A DNA stretch of 64,000 nucleotides from Nematopogon swammerdamellus (GCA_946902875.1 OX336358.1:15059694-15123693), one strand, 5' to 3'. Counted from the first letter of the stretch, positions 41,801-51,345 are shown. Numbers and translations: made by a program. The notes: a model not told the origin generated them from the letters alone.

Positions 41801-44631
41801 GTCTTGTGTATTTGTATTTTTGTGTGCAATGAAGCATTTATATTCTATTCTACCTTCTATTTATGTTCTTGCCCCCTTAAAGTTTTAAATTTCACTTGGT
41901 CTTTATTTTGTCATGTGTTTTGTTAAATAATCGAAACGTTGAAAAGCGCCATCTGCACTAAGATCCACGAACATCTTTCTCTGAGTGAAAGTAAAGAGAC
42001 AGTGACATTGAACTTAGAAAATGGTGCGGCCATCTGGCGTTCAATGCGAGAATCTCATCAAGTTCAATGCTGTTAACGTTGAATATGGTTCGAATCTGAA
42101 ATGATAAATTACTTTGAACCTTTATAGAAATATCGCATTAATCATTTATTTTTATCGCTCAGTCGTTAGGATTTCATTGGAATTCTTTCCACCCTTATTT
42201 TTATTTATTTTTTCTTTATGAAATAAACAATTTATTTTAATTAACTTTAGTTCAACGTTTCAAGCACCACATATAAAGTTTACTGTTATTTCACTGTTAT
42301 ACTTTTTTTTTTCAGGTCGTCTCCTAGCAAAAAACCTTCTAGTTCCCTTTCTCCTGGGCTTCAAATTTCAACTTTCGACTCTACTGCCCTTACTTCTGGG
42401 TCTGCTTCTGATTGCCAGCAAAAAGGCCTTCATTCTGGCGAAGTTGGCTATCGTAGCAGTGACAGTGTTCGGCGGGGCCGGCGCTTGGGGCGGTGGTGGA
42501 GGCCTGGGGTCGTTCGGAGGATTTGGTGGGCCGTCACTGTCTTCGTATAGCTCACCATACACTACAGGTCCGGGACATTTCCATGGACACCACGGGGGAA
42601 GCAGCGGGGGTGAGCAAACAAGTATTACAGTTCCGTAACTCAAAAGAGAAAAAAGCTGAATCCTTATAGGAACACTCTTACCTTATTTTCCACGAATATA
42701 CTGGACGAAAAATTTTTTTTTTTTTATTTGAGGACCCACTCACGCAGACTTATGGCGTAAATGAACGAATTTCTCTCATGCTAGAGATCTGCGGTTCGAA
42801 TCCGGTCGGAGTGTACCAATGAGTTTTTTCTGAGGAAAAAATTTGCGTGCATACCTACACCTGCTGCTTCACCGTTCGGAACCGGTGTAAAACTGTAGGA
42901 CCCTTCCCTTGTCCCTTACTAGGTGGTAGGTTCAAATTGTAGCCGAAAGGGTTGATACCACCGTACTGGATGTCAGATGGCCGCATAGCAGCCTCGGTTG
43001 TGTTCTCCTCTAGTCCAGTATAGCGCAGCAATCCAGAGAAGTCTCCGGTATGGCACCTACCTTCTCGAAGGGGATATTGGCTGGTCGGAGCATGCGCTTT
43101 GGCCCCTCCGACTCAGCCACCTATACCGGATTACATATTTTTTATTTTATTTTGGGGGACAAATTAGTATTACAAAAAAATCCAAGTGCATCGTGTGACG
43201 TTTCAATGGAAAGGGCTCGTTATAATTTTTATAATTTTAAAATAATTAATTTTAAAATTATAGTTTCATAAGTGTAAAGCAAAAAATACACAAAATTCGA
43301 CGATACCCCCCCCCCCCCCCCCCCCCCCCATCAACCTTATCTCCGAAATTACCGAGTCTTAAATTTTAAAAAATAGGGAATATAAGGCTATTAGGGAATA
43401 AACTAGTTTACACTTTACAGGAACACCTAAACGCAAATCCTAAGTCTAAAAGTTCTCGCGGAAAACGGAATGATACTATACTTTCCATTTATCGTGCCGG
43501 CCAATGTACCAATCTTCAATATACCAAGGTTTATTGAGCCTGTTTTATCGGTACTAATATGGCCGCTGCTCTGACGAACTTACTTCCCTTATCCCTTCCT
43601 CCTGTTCGCCTTCGCCAAACCCTCCATACTCTCGCGGAACACCCCTTTGTAGTCGACAGAAGAGTTCTTCGAACTGCACGATTCTCTAAATCGTTCTTGT
43701 GCCGCACTGCAAAGGTGTGGAACGGGCTCCCAGGGAATATCTTTCCCCACTCCTACAATCCACGGATCTTCAAATCGCGGGCCTTTCCCCAGCGACATTA
43801 GTCCACCTCCAAGCCGGACTGGCACCTCCTCGGCGGTGAAATTGACTGCGCCTGAAGTTTCGACCTCGGGCAGAGCCACCCAGTTCGGAAGCAATAAAAA
43901 AAAATCTGGTCGGGTTAACGTACCACCTAGTAAGGTAACCTTACGGGACCTACAGTTTTAAGTGGGATCCGAACCACGGTCAGCCTCTACGGTTAAACCA
44001 AGTTCTGACGGGGCCCAGATGTGCTTAATTTCACGATCCCGTGCGGAACCATGCCACACACACTGTATCCCGACAATTAGGGTAAGCAGAGTAATCGGTG
44101 TTGTGCCTCAAAAACTCTGGTAAGTTACAGCACAACACCGACCACCACGTTTCGCAAAGTATTCCAACAAGATTCAATCGATCAAGCAGCAAGTAAGGCA
44201 CAAAGACCCACCTATTGCATGACTCGGTAAAACTACCGTGCCAAGGTGAGAGGTGGCGAGCCTGTCGCCCTTTAGCACGGCATCTTGTCCTCATCCCTTA
44301 GTCGCCTTTTATGACATGCATGGGGAGAGATGCAGTGGGGCTATTCTTTTTAAGTACCGGCTCCACACGGTACCCTAAAAGTAAAACCCAAAGCCAGCTC
44401 CGGTTTTCGATTCTGTTCACAGGCCCATGCTTTACAGGTTACTACAGTCGCCCGCAGCACGACTACTACTACAAGGAAAAGTCCTCGGAACCCTCCACCG
44501 CCAGCCCCATCACGCCGGGAGAGCTGAGGGACCGGCTGGAGAGGCTGTTCGTAACGAAGAACGAAATGAATCAACCGAGAGAAGAGAAAATACGAGATGC
44601 GAGAAACTTCGCTTGGAGTCCTGTTATTTAG
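35574..44631 (+). CDS. Osiris family protein (DUF1676), Osi8-like, four exons
   Basis: Exons are 35574-35890, 36426-36607, 42316-42609 and 44438-44631, giving 328 residues. All introns are GT-AG and the phases (2, 1, 1) agree. Residues 1-24 are a signal peptide. Cys45 and Cys58 form the two-cysteine region, more widely spaced than in the two neighbours. FSLANGVSFVRD (76-87) is the usual Osiris motif. Exon 3 carries the long hydrophobic segment (about 168-218), then a Gly-rich stretch and His/Tyr-rich residues. Exon 4 adds YYSRPQHDYYY and ends DARNFAWSPVI, a divergent form of the C-terminal Osiris motif. It lies on the strand opposite to both neighbouring Osiris genes. Intron 2 holds a nested RTE/MITE; introns 1 and 3 hold SINEs. 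If exon 3 were not spliced, the protein would end 11 residues later at 42638. The Osi8 label is an inference from position. Confidence 0.82.
35985..36285 (+). mobile_element. Family B SINE, old copy in Osi8-like intron 1
   Basis: Landmarks are GGTGAGTGATCGTCCGGCCG, TTGGTACCAGCGCACTGAAT and CCAGTTCAGTGTAGCCGGCA. It fills most of the 535-bp intron. Confidence 0.62.
36426..36430 (+). other. Osi8-like intron 1/exon 2 acceptor junction
   Basis: The acceptor CGCCCAG/GTCC has a short pyrimidine tract (TCTCTTTAACAATTTCG) upstream. It is the only acceptor nearby that keeps the frame into the linker sequence. Confidence 0.55.
36426..36607 (+). CDS. Osi8-like exon 2
   Basis: It follows CGCCCAG and continues the phase-2 codon of exon 1 to give RSIMESAS. 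It encodes WDMSTLYPGLVMRIGP and GILEFVMDPRIKD, which resemble the linker before the hydrophobic core. It ends ACAG/GTAAGG in phase 1. A family A SINE begins about 38 bp downstream of the donor. Confidence 0.8.
36645..37049 (+). mobile_element. Family A SINE, full length, in Osi8-like intron 2
   Basis: Box A TGGCCGAATGG and box B GGTTCGAATCC are intact, followed by the whole body and ACCGGATTACATAAAAAAAA. It starts about 38 bp after the exon 2 donor. Confidence 0.85.
37058..37140 (-). mobile_element. RTE 3'-end remnant
   Basis: The segment encodes the same C-terminal region as 37540-37615 (CTTGATGTCGTCGTCCCA shared) but with many changes. It is an older, 5'-truncated relative just outside the fold-back element. 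Confidence 0.6.
37480..40734 (-). mobile_element. RTE-type LINE, apparently full length, with 11-bp target-site duplication
   Basis: The element runs from a 5' leader at 40483-40734 to a (CTGA)n tail at 37480-37503 that includes the stop codon. ACATCACATCA occurs at 37469-37479 and again at 40735-40745 as the target-site duplication. It is inserted in the left arm of a TTAA-flanked fold-back element. An intact ORF and short tandem-repeat tail suggest a recent insertion. Confidence 0.82.
37501..40482 (-). CDS. RTE-clade non-LTR retrotransposon polyprotein (endonuclease + reverse transcriptase), intact ORF
   Basis: The ORF has 993 residues with no stop. It is a LINE protein that nicks DNA and reverse-transcribes its own RNA at the nick. 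The N-terminal AP-like endonuclease begins near residue 48 (THNIRTL), with ICEVRRKG-like, GDFNAKLG and SDHR (about residue 277) motifs. The reverse transcriptase has KAPGEDGI, NYRPISLLSHVYKVFSR, FVDYEKAFDS (about 638), RQGDVISP and the catalytic FADD (about 739). The C-terminus has VMTYGCETWTLT and GRPPARWDDD. The domain order, single ORF and lack of RNase H fit the RTE clade; such ORFs are often mislabelled craniofacial development protein 2-like. The stop codon TGA is the first unit of the 3' CTGA tail. It lies in intron 2 of the Osi8-like gene on the opposite strand. Confidence 0.9.
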   Translation of the reverse strand: MKSPTVPRPLVPSGPAIPDHRGGGPGSGGARGAKNPWVRSGCHTQLHLATHNIRTLRTQEKLVELEQELAHIKWDILGLCEVRRKGEETEVLRSGNLFYFRGNPQKSEGGVGFMVRRSLVNSIIEIDSVSDRVAYIIIILNKRYQLKVVQVYAPTSSHADDEVEQFYEDVSKALETNKSHFQYVMGDFNAKLGKPLKGDRAVGPYGIGVRNRRGQMLVNYLEANQLHAMNTFFLKKEKRKWTWASPDGCTRNEIDFILADSKSSCIDVTVLNRFDTGSDHRLVRGTLKLNLKMERRKLIHKPLAKLNIPDETLENFEAKLADAFSLAPRDEDTDIDKVYTGFVSALTDTAEQHFSKSRQAPRSKLSAETLRLLETRRNMKPETRSSVVHRNLNKTISKSIRRDIRRENMKMVERVIEKNRGSKVFARAFSTGANQISKLERANGVVTARKPDILEAVEEFYGQLYSAAIPAPSPSKPVDSDRRAPLTRHYTEDLPDISVYEIKAALKGLKKHKAPGEDGITTELLNAGGRPILKELQKLFNAVLEGGVVPAAWRNSVVVLFHKKGDRAKLKNYRPISLLSHVYKVFSRVITSRLTQRLDQYQPREQAGFRKGYGTMDHIFTVRQLVQKCEEYNKPLFLAFVDYEKAFDSVEKWAVENSLLRCRIDHRYIEVLRNLYRSATMTVRLHENTQPILLGKGVRQGDVISPKLFTNALEDVFKMLEWDNMGINVNGDLLSHLRFADDIVLLSNSRDQLQIMLEDLYTASMKVGLKMNRDKTKVMATEVMTGGQIVIGGEVIEQVEEYVYLGQILRLGRQGLLKEVERRIQLGWAAFGKLKFVLKSDLPQNLKTRIYDQCVLPVMTYGCETWTLTVAVVQRLKVAQRAMERAMLGISLRDMVRNEEIRRRTKVVDIGHRVAKLKWQWAGHVSRRDDDRWSNRVLHWRPWTGKRSVGRPPARWDDDIKYAGGNQWFRIAEGREDWRKIGEAYVQQWTLTR
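41321..42315. other. Rest of Osi8-like intron 2
   Basis: AT-rich, with AATAAACAATTT and a long T tract before the exon 3 acceptor. No gene recognised. Confidence 0.4.
42316..42609 (+). CDS. Osi8-like exon 3 (DUF1676 core)
   Basis: It follows a long T tract and TTCAG. It encodes GRLLAKNLLVPFLLGF, two hydrophobic runs, the Lys pair of IASKKAFILAK, then a Gly-rich tail (AWGGGGGLGSFGGFGG) and GHFHGHHGGSS. It ends GGGG/GTGAGC in phase 1. Confidence 0.83.
42770..43141 (+). mobile_element. Family A SINE in Osi8-like intron 3
   Basis: Box B GGTTCGAATCC is present but box A is destroyed; the body and the ACCGGATTACATATTTTT end are clear. Confidence 0.78.
43306..43329 (+). repeat. Poly(C) run, 24 bp
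   Basis: Uninterrupted C tract in Osi8-like intron 3. Confidence 0.9.
43505..43905 (+). mobile_element. LINE X-related 3' end
   Basis: A broken frame reads RFSKSFLCRTAKVWNGLPGN then IFPHSYNPRIFKSR, the LINE X C-terminal motif. It ends CAGAGCCACCCAGTTCGG and poly(A). Confidence 0.7.
43906..44035 (-). mobile_element. Family B SINE fragment (head and start of body)
   Basis: TACCACCTAGTAAGGTAA and GAACCACGGTCAGCCTC are B landmarks in minus orientation. Confidence 0.6.
44052..44373 (-). mobile_element. Family C retroposon, nearly full length, just upstream of Osi8-like exon 4
   Basis: In minus orientation it begins ACCGTGTGGAGCCGGTACTT and ends near GATACAGTGTGTGTGGCAT. Its 5' end lies 64 bp from the exon 4 acceptor. 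Confidence 0.8.
44438..44631 (+). CDS. Osi8-like exon 4 (terminal)
   Basis: It follows TTTACAG in the correct phase and reads GYYSRPQHDYYYKEK, then TPGELRDRLERLF, and ends DARNFAWSPVI with TAG. The composition is charged and Tyr-rich, like Osiris C-termini. A minus-strand family C copy ends 64 bp upstream, so the branch-point and pyrimidine region is squeezed between the repeat and the exon. Confidence 0.72.
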
Positions 44632-44726
44632 AGTTTTACAATCGGAAAATTGATGGACCTGGGAGCCCAATTCACGTACTAGGAAAATGGGGAACCGTGT
44701 ATGTATTTTGATAAAAATTCTATTCT

Positions 44727-45071
44727 TTTTATGGAAACTGAAACGGTTGGCTATATCACCTACAACAATCCCTGATGTGAGCACATAACACCTTGGTGAA
44801 CTAGGTGCCATGTCAGTGCTTCCCTTCATTTCATGTCGGCTACACTGAACTGGACGGAAAACACGAACTATTTACATAGCCGTATCGACCGACGTTTCAT
44901 TCAGTGCGGTGGTATCAACCCGGGTGGGATAAACCCTACCATGTAGTAAGGTAAGAAGGGAAGGGACCTACAATTTAACGTGGAATCCGAACCACGGTCA
45001 ACCTCCAACGGTCGAGCGGTCACCCATCCAAGGACTGACCGCGCCCAGGTGCGCTTCAACAACAGTCGACC
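44727..45071 (-). mobile_element. Family B SINE without C-type leader
   Basis: Tail, body and 5S-like head (GGATGGGTGACCGCTCGACC) are present in minus orientation. It starts about 95 bp after the Osi8-like stop codon, so it may provide part of that 3' UTR. Confidence 0.78.
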
Positions 45072-45079
45072 GAATTCGA

Positions 45080-45316
45080 TTGGATAACCTAGAGTAAACT
45101 CTGGAACTCTCTCCCTGCCCATATTTTTCCCCCCAAGTATAGTAAGTATTGGGGCCTTCAAGAGGGGCGTGATTGGGCACCTGTCGTCATGGTCAGGCCG
45201 TCATGGCCGTCATGGTATTCGAAATCCCTCATACGACCGAATATCCATGGGCGTTGTTAGACACCTTATGGGTGGCTCGGAGCCAAATATCGCGCTTTCA
45301 ATAAAAAAAAAAACAA
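45080..45316 (+). mobile_element. LINE Y 3' end
   Basis: CTTATGGGTGGCTCGGAGCC and TCGCGCTTTCAATAAAAAAA mark the LINE Y terminus. Confidence 0.7.
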
Positions 45317-46501
45317 AAAAATATGTTTATACCGAGAAAGGGTGCAATTTTTATAGATTGGACTAAATATGAATACTTACCTATACATTTTAAATACATT
45401 TTATAACGAGCATAATAATTATTAGGTATAAATTGTTTAAAGGCTAAATTACATGCTATAGTAAAATATTGTTATTTGAGTTAATGTTGTTTAAAATATT
45501 CACTGTAATCTTTTGTTAATTTTATTTGTATTTGTTCATTTTATTGTATTTTATTTTATTTATTTATTTATTTTATTTTAATTAATTTAATTCGTATTTG
45601 TTTTAATATTTTTAAAATTATTGTGTATTTACTAATTAATGTGTGTATGTAATCCTAGTGTATTTAGAATTTGTTGTGTGTGCAATGGCACAAGTGCCTG
45701 AATTAATAAAAATGATTTGATTTGATTTGTACCTGTATGTATGTATTTGTGTCAATTAATTATCTAGCTCTTAATATATCTTAAAATATGTTTATTCTAC
45801 TTCTAAGGCTGAATGTTTATTATTATTTTACTATCGTACTCATGTTCGTATTTCTTTTATAAATCCAAAAATGTTATTTCTTTAAAAAAAATAATTGGAT
45901 ATTTCCTGCTAGTCAATGATTTAGATTTGTTATTATTTTATTATATAAATAAAACTCTTTTGTTTTCTTTTCGGCGTACATTTTTATTCACCTTTAGTAA
46001 GTACTTCTTCTTTTACGTTTTTCTAAATAAGTTCAGCTTTTTTTAACCCCTTCTTACCGGACTACGGAGAAGCCAAAAAGATAGTAATGATTTTCGTAGC
46101 GGGCGTATGTATGTATATATATTTTGACATTGGAAATGTCTTTTCGATCGCTTCAGTATAGTCCCCGATTTCCAGCGCGATTGCGAATTCGCCCTGGTGT
46201 CGTGAGTATTTAGAGTGTCAGATGACGCGTACCGACGAGGGCTACAAGATAGTAAAAAAAAATAAAAAAGTTTGAGAAAATCCCAAAAAACCGTTTAAAA
46301 TAGCCGTTTTAGGGTGTTTAAAAAGGTAAACTTTAAACATATTTCTAAATATATATTTTAAACTTTTCTATTTTTATATTGTAAATTTTTTATTTTAAAA
46401 TTTTCTTATAATATTGTGGATTTTTTTTATTGTTTGAAAAAAGTGAAAAATTTGGGAGTTATGATTTTTTTATTTTCCGTTACGTGAGTTACGAGTTATC
46501 T
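45317..46501. other. Intergenic AT-rich DNA with LINE tail and a relative of the composite-unit end
   Basis: At 45660-45730 AATTAATAAAAATGATTTGA with TTTGA repeats looks like a LINE 3' end. At about 46050 ACCGGACTACGGAGAAGCCA resembles the left end of the composite unit at 46502. Confidence 0.4.
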
Positions 46502-47157
46502 TTTTACCCGACTACGGCGAAGCCAAAAAAGGAAGGGTTATGAGTTTGGCGTGTATGTATGTATGTATGTATGTATGTATGTATGTATGTATGTATGTGA
46601 CTATCTATATTCCACTCTACAGCCTAAAGTACTGAGCCGATTTGAATAATTCTTATGCCATTGGATTCGTCTTATTCACGGGAGTGTCATAGGCTATATA
46701 ACAATTTTCAAAATTCAAAATGGCGGACGCACGGCCTCAAAATGTCAAATTAGTTTTTCAAAATATATTGAGTGGGGTATCAAATTAAAGATAATTAAAT
46801 TACGATTACGAAAATATATACTTTGCTATCTATTAAAATTATGTGTACAGAGAAATAGAGCAAAATGTGTGGCGCATGTATGAATCGCGATTATTCGCGA
46901 TGAAGCGTGGTCGCCCGCGCACCGCGCCGCGCGCCCCCCTCGGTTTCGGTACGTTACATACACCGACGACACGGGCCGACGCGACGCGAAGAAGCGACAT
47001 GGTATTGTTGATAATATACCTACATACTAACTCCCTGATCTACCGCAAATTTTATATAGATATATAATATTATTATTAGATACAGTACTATGCTAAAATA
47101 AATTGGTATTAAATGTCCATGTAGGTACCTAGTGTAAGCACAATATGTAGTGTAGGT

Positions 47158-47583
47158 GTACCGTGTGGGGTCGGTACTTAAAAAGAATAGCCCCACTGCA
47201 TCTCTCCCCGTCGCATGTCGTAAAAGTCGACTAAGGGATCGTCAGCCTCGGCAGCTTAATGGTGCGGTCAGTTATTGGATGGATGATCGCCCGACTGTTG
47301 AAGGCTGACCGTGGTTCGGATACCACATTAAACTGTAGGTCCCTTCCCTTCTTACCTTACTAGGTGGTAGGGTTTATCCCGGCCGGGTTGGTACCACCGC
47401 ACTGAGCGAAACGTCGGTCGAAACGGCTATGTAAATAGTTCGTGTTTTCCGTCCAGTTCAGTGTAGCCGGCGCGAAATGAAGGGAAGCACTGACATGGCA
47501 CCTAGTTCACCCGGTGTTATGGGCTGACATCACGGATGTTGTAGGTGATGTAGCCAACCGTGTCAAGTTTCCATAAAAAAAAA
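47158..47583 (+). mobile_element. Family B SINE with C-type leader, inside composite unit copy 2
   Basis: Same partial deletion of the 5S-like segment as at 11871. Unlike copy 1 it keeps CCTAGTTCACCCGG in the tail. Confidence 0.78.
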
Positions 47584-47599
47584 GGTAGGTACATTAAAT

Positions 47600-48585
47600 A
47601 TACCTAATACCTACAATATTTTCGGATGCAAGTTACCCTTCAGCTAAGCGGGATGCAATTTTCTGGGTGCAGTTTTAGACCTAAACTCGATTAGTTGCCG
47701 GAAACCTACGTCTTTGGAAATGGCGGTGCCCAGGAGGTTCAGGTGCTTCCAGACAGGTATGACGCTGACTTAGAAACTGGCTTGGAAAGCAAAAGGGCCT
47801 TCAAATCGACCTTCGCAGATAATGCGCAGCACTGAGCCTTGCTAACGTTGAAGGCGTGGGTGTAGCATTCAGGGGGCAACATATCATTGTTATACATACG
47901 AGAGTACGGAACACGGGTTCTACACCAGTTACCCTTCAACTAGGCGGGATGTGGATTAGAAGAGGCGAAGACTTGTGTCTGAACTTGAGCAAACACTCGG
48001 CTCTATTTCCGAATGGGCCGTAGCAAGTTGGTCAAGTTAAATACCTCCAAGATACAAGTTTGCGCGTTCAGTGCGAAGAGAGCGGCGTTGACACCAGCTC
48101 CTTCCTACCAAGGCACGTCACTTAAATTTTGCGACCACCTCGGGGTCCTCCGAGTCGAATTTTCGCACGATCTAAACTTCCGGCGTGACATCGAGGGCAA
48201 GGCCGTATAAATCGCAGATTCGGTACTGCTCGCACCTATGGGATGGCTCAGTCAAATACCAGCTGGCGCCTCTGGACTCGATCCAGCGTCGAGCCGTGCG
48301 AATAGTAGGGGACTCCCAAATGTCCCGCGATCTAAAACCACTGCAACTCCGTAGGAATACATCGCTAAATCAGAGCCTGTTGAAATACAAACAGAGAGAA
48401 ATATTTTCCCCCAAGTACAGTCTCGGGTCCTTCAACCTGGGCACCTGTCAGGCCGGCATGGCATTCGCAGCCTCCGCATGCTACCGAATGTCCATGGGCG
48501 TCGCTAGACACCTTATGGGTGGCTCGGCGCCACATGTCGCGCTTACTATAAAAATAATATCAGTAGCTTTGGCCTCGCCTTAGTG
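47600..48585 (+). mobile_element. LINE Y-type remnant in composite unit copy 2
   Basis: Same broken frames as in copy 1 (YCSHLWDGSVKYQLAPLDSI, HLMGGSAPHVAL). A short internal deletion differs from copy 1. Confidence 0.75.
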
Positions 48586-48898
48586 GCTTACCTGCTTCGA
48601 GTGAGTACATTATTCAACTATGTACAACCTGAAACCTCCCTCGGTTTTACTTACTTCCCGAATCCGCTTCACCCCAGCCAGATATATTTACTTACATAGA
48701 CAAAGAAAATCGTGTACTTACACAGCTCAGTCTTCGGTCTTGCTCTGACTGACTTTTCATTTTACTTCAAGACTATACATCGTTCAACTATACATAATTT
48801 GTATAATATAAATATGTAGGTACTCACTCATGCGCTATTTGCAGAAAACTTTAGTTTCAAATAGAGATCACGACAAATAAACGGACGGATAGTATCAA

Positions 48899-49188
48899 GC
48901 CGGTACTTATATAAAAGAATAGCCCCACTGTATCTCTCCCCGTGTATGTCGTAAAAGGCGACTAAGGGATATGACTTCCTTCTTATATTACTAGGTGGTA
49001 GGGTTTAACCCGCCCGTGTTGGTACCACCGCACCGCACTGAATGTAAGGTCGGTAGAAATGGCTATGTATTTAGTGTAGCCGGTACGACCGAAGGGAAGC
49101 ACTGACGTGGCACCAAGTTCACCCGGTGTTATGGGCTGACATCACGAATGTTGTAGCCTTTAGGTGATGTGTCAGATTCCATAAAAAA
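48899..49188 (+). mobile_element. Family D retroposon inside composite unit copy 2
   Basis: It has lost the first about 14 bp of the C-type head relative to 13665 and keeps the rest. Confidence 0.73.
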
Positions 49189-49261
49189 AATCAATATACG
49201 AGTTACATACAATATTTAAAGTATGCAAACAGTTTTAAAAAAAGCCTAAAATAAAAAAAAA

Positions 49262-50007
49262 TTAGTTATAAAAAACTAAAACCCGACTACGTAAAAGCTA
49301 ATTATGAAATTCGTTTAAATAAAAAAAAAATAGTTATAAAAAACTAAAACCCGTCTACGAAAAAGCAAACTATGAAAATAGTTTAACTATAACTAAAAAT
49401 AACAAAATAATGTTTTCCATATAATTTAACAGATACAGCATTTTTCTTTTTATATTGATTTTACCTTAGCACTAACTCTATAAATTTTGATAAATTTATT
49501 ATTTTTAACGTTCTAAATATAGAGCCGTGGTCGGGCGTTCTTCGTTCAACAAGACAAGTGAGACCGTCGTTGTGCATTATAGCCGTTGACGTTCGGTATT
49601 TACCTATGTATCTACTTATAATAATTTTAGATTGACTCTGACTGATCTTACAAAAAGATGCCAGTTTGACACAATGGCGATGGCCGTCCTAAGTTCCGCG
49701 CTCTAATAATGCACGACGAGGGCCTCACTTGTCTTGTTGAACGAAGAACGCCCGACCACGGCTCTATATTTAGAACGTTAAAAATAATAAATTTATCAAA
49801 ATTTATAGAGTTAGTGCTAAGGTAAAATCAATATAAAAAGAAAAATGCTCTATCTGATAAATTATATGGAAAACATTATTTTGTTATTTTTAGTTATAGT
49901 TAAACTATTTTCATAGTTTGCTTTTTCGTAGACGGGTTTTAGTTTTTTATAACTATTTTTTTTTTATTTAAACGAATTTCATAATTAGCTTTTACGTAGT
50001 CGGGTTT
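49262..50007. repeat. Long fold-back end of composite unit copy 2
   Basis: Arms at about 49266-49580 and 49697-50007 are inverted; ACCCGACTACGTAAAAGC on the left pairs with GCTTTTACGTAGTCGGGT on the right. Confidence 0.8.
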
Positions 50008-50382
50008 TTATGAATGTGAGTAGTTAAAATGGTTTTCGTGTATGCATATACTTAAAAATTTAAAATTTTAATTTTATTATTGACAATTTTCTTCTTTTTT
50101 TTTAAATTGACATATTTCAGTATGAAAAAGCAAATAATCAAATTTTTTAATATGAACACATGTTCGTATTTAGAGGAGTAGAAGTAATTATATAGTGAAC
50201 AGGTGCGCGTTGTTAGAATCTGGAGTACGTTCGCTCGTTGAGTTCGTTGCTTCAGCCACACCAGGATATTTTCACGCTCACAGTCGACGACTCGCTATAT
50301 CGCTATACGCTCATATTTGAATACACCCTAAAAGTAATTTTCAATGTACCCGAAGGTCATGTAATGCATGAGATCTGTGACT
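50008..50382. other. Intergenic spacer
   Basis: No feature recognised. Confidence 0.3.
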
Positions 50383-50492
50383 TTTCTTATGGAAACTGAC
50401 ACGGTTGGCTACATCACCTACAACATCCGTGATGTCAGCCCATAACACCGGGTGAACTAGGTGCCATGTCAGTGCGTCCCTTCATTTCATGT
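50383..50492 (-). mobile_element. Family B tail fragment
   Basis: The last about 100 bp of B in minus orientation, broken at TTCATTTCATGTATGTATG. Confidence 0.7.
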
Positions 50493-50509
50493 ATGTATGT
50501 ATGTATGTA

Positions 50510-50761
50510 GGGCTTTTGAGAACCCAACGGTTCTCAAAAGTTTCTTTGTCGCACCGCTAGAGTGTGGAACTGTCTTCCGGCGAGTGTATTTCCGGTGTCT
50601 TCAAGTGTCGTATTAACGGGCTAGACAGCCTAGCAACGGTTCGCAAATCTCCTGGCATGGCACCTAACTGAGCGTGGTTTCGCGAGGAGAGGTGATTTTG
50701 GCTCTCTCGACTGCACCATTGGTCTCTCGGCACACCCATGCTGGTTTACATAAAAAAAAAC
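50510..50761 (+). mobile_element. LINE X 3' end with internal deletion
   Basis: GAGAACCCAACGGTTCTC, GTGTGGAACTGTCTTCCGGC and CCCATGCTGGTTTACATAAA match 23970-24230. CTGAATCC-type sequence is deleted at 50590. Confidence 0.75.
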
Positions 50762-51014
50762 AGCAATTCTGAAAAATGCATTTCCCGACCATCCGGTTGA
50801 TAATTGCACTAACTCGACAAGTAAGGAGGCGCATAAGCTGCACTTAGCTGCGCCTGCGATTCAGAGCGTGTAATCGCATAGACAATGCGTACGCGCAGAT
50901 CCGCCGCCCGCCGCCGCCGCCGCCGCTATCTAGCCCATGTGAAACTCTCCATTCGCGACCGTTCTCATACAAGCTTTCTGGAATGCGTCGATTTGTAAGC
51001 GGATGTATGGAATT
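50762..51014. other. Intergenic GC-rich block
   Basis: A (CCG)n tract at 50918-50937 lies in CpG-rich DNA. No ORF. Confidence 0.4.
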
Positions 51015-51345
51015 ACATACATATCACACACGCTCAATCCCGACAATCGGCGTAAGCAGAGTAATCGGTGTCGTGCTGCAAGAGCTCTGGTAAATTACAG
51101 CACAACATCGACCACCGCGTTTCGCAAAGTATTCGAAAACAAGATTCAATCGATCAAGCAGCAAGTAAGGCACGAAGACCCACCTGCTGCATGACTCGGT
51201 GGAAGTACCGTGCCAAGGTGAGAGGTGGCGAGCTTGTCGCCCTTTAGCACGGCATCTTGCCCCTATCCCTTAGTCGCCTTTTACGACATGCACGGGGAGA
51301 GATGCAGTGGGGCTATTCTTTATAAGTACCGGCCCCACACGGTAT
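51015..51345 (-). mobile_element. Family C retroposon, full length
   Basis: In minus orientation it runs from ACCGTGTGGGGCCGGTACTT to GCGTGTGTGATATGTATG. Confidence 0.82.

Larger units (their letters stand above)
46502..50007 (+). mobile_element. Composite mobile unit, copy 2 (about 3.5 kb)
   Basis: It is co-linear with 11110-14733. The left end is TTTTTACCCGACTACGGCG and the right end CGTAGTCGGGTTTTTA, giving inverted CCCGACTACG termini, with TTTTTA abutting both. It lacks the 106-bp C insertion of copy 1. Confidence 0.75.

Noticed and set aside
42368..42643. Minus-strand Pro-rich ORF
   Set aside because: Antisense shadow of the Gly-rich Osi8-like exon 3.
11110..50007. CRISPR-like or satellite array interpretation of the repeated blocks
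   Set aside because: The two blocks are single long co-linear copies 35 kb apart, not regularly spaced short repeats.
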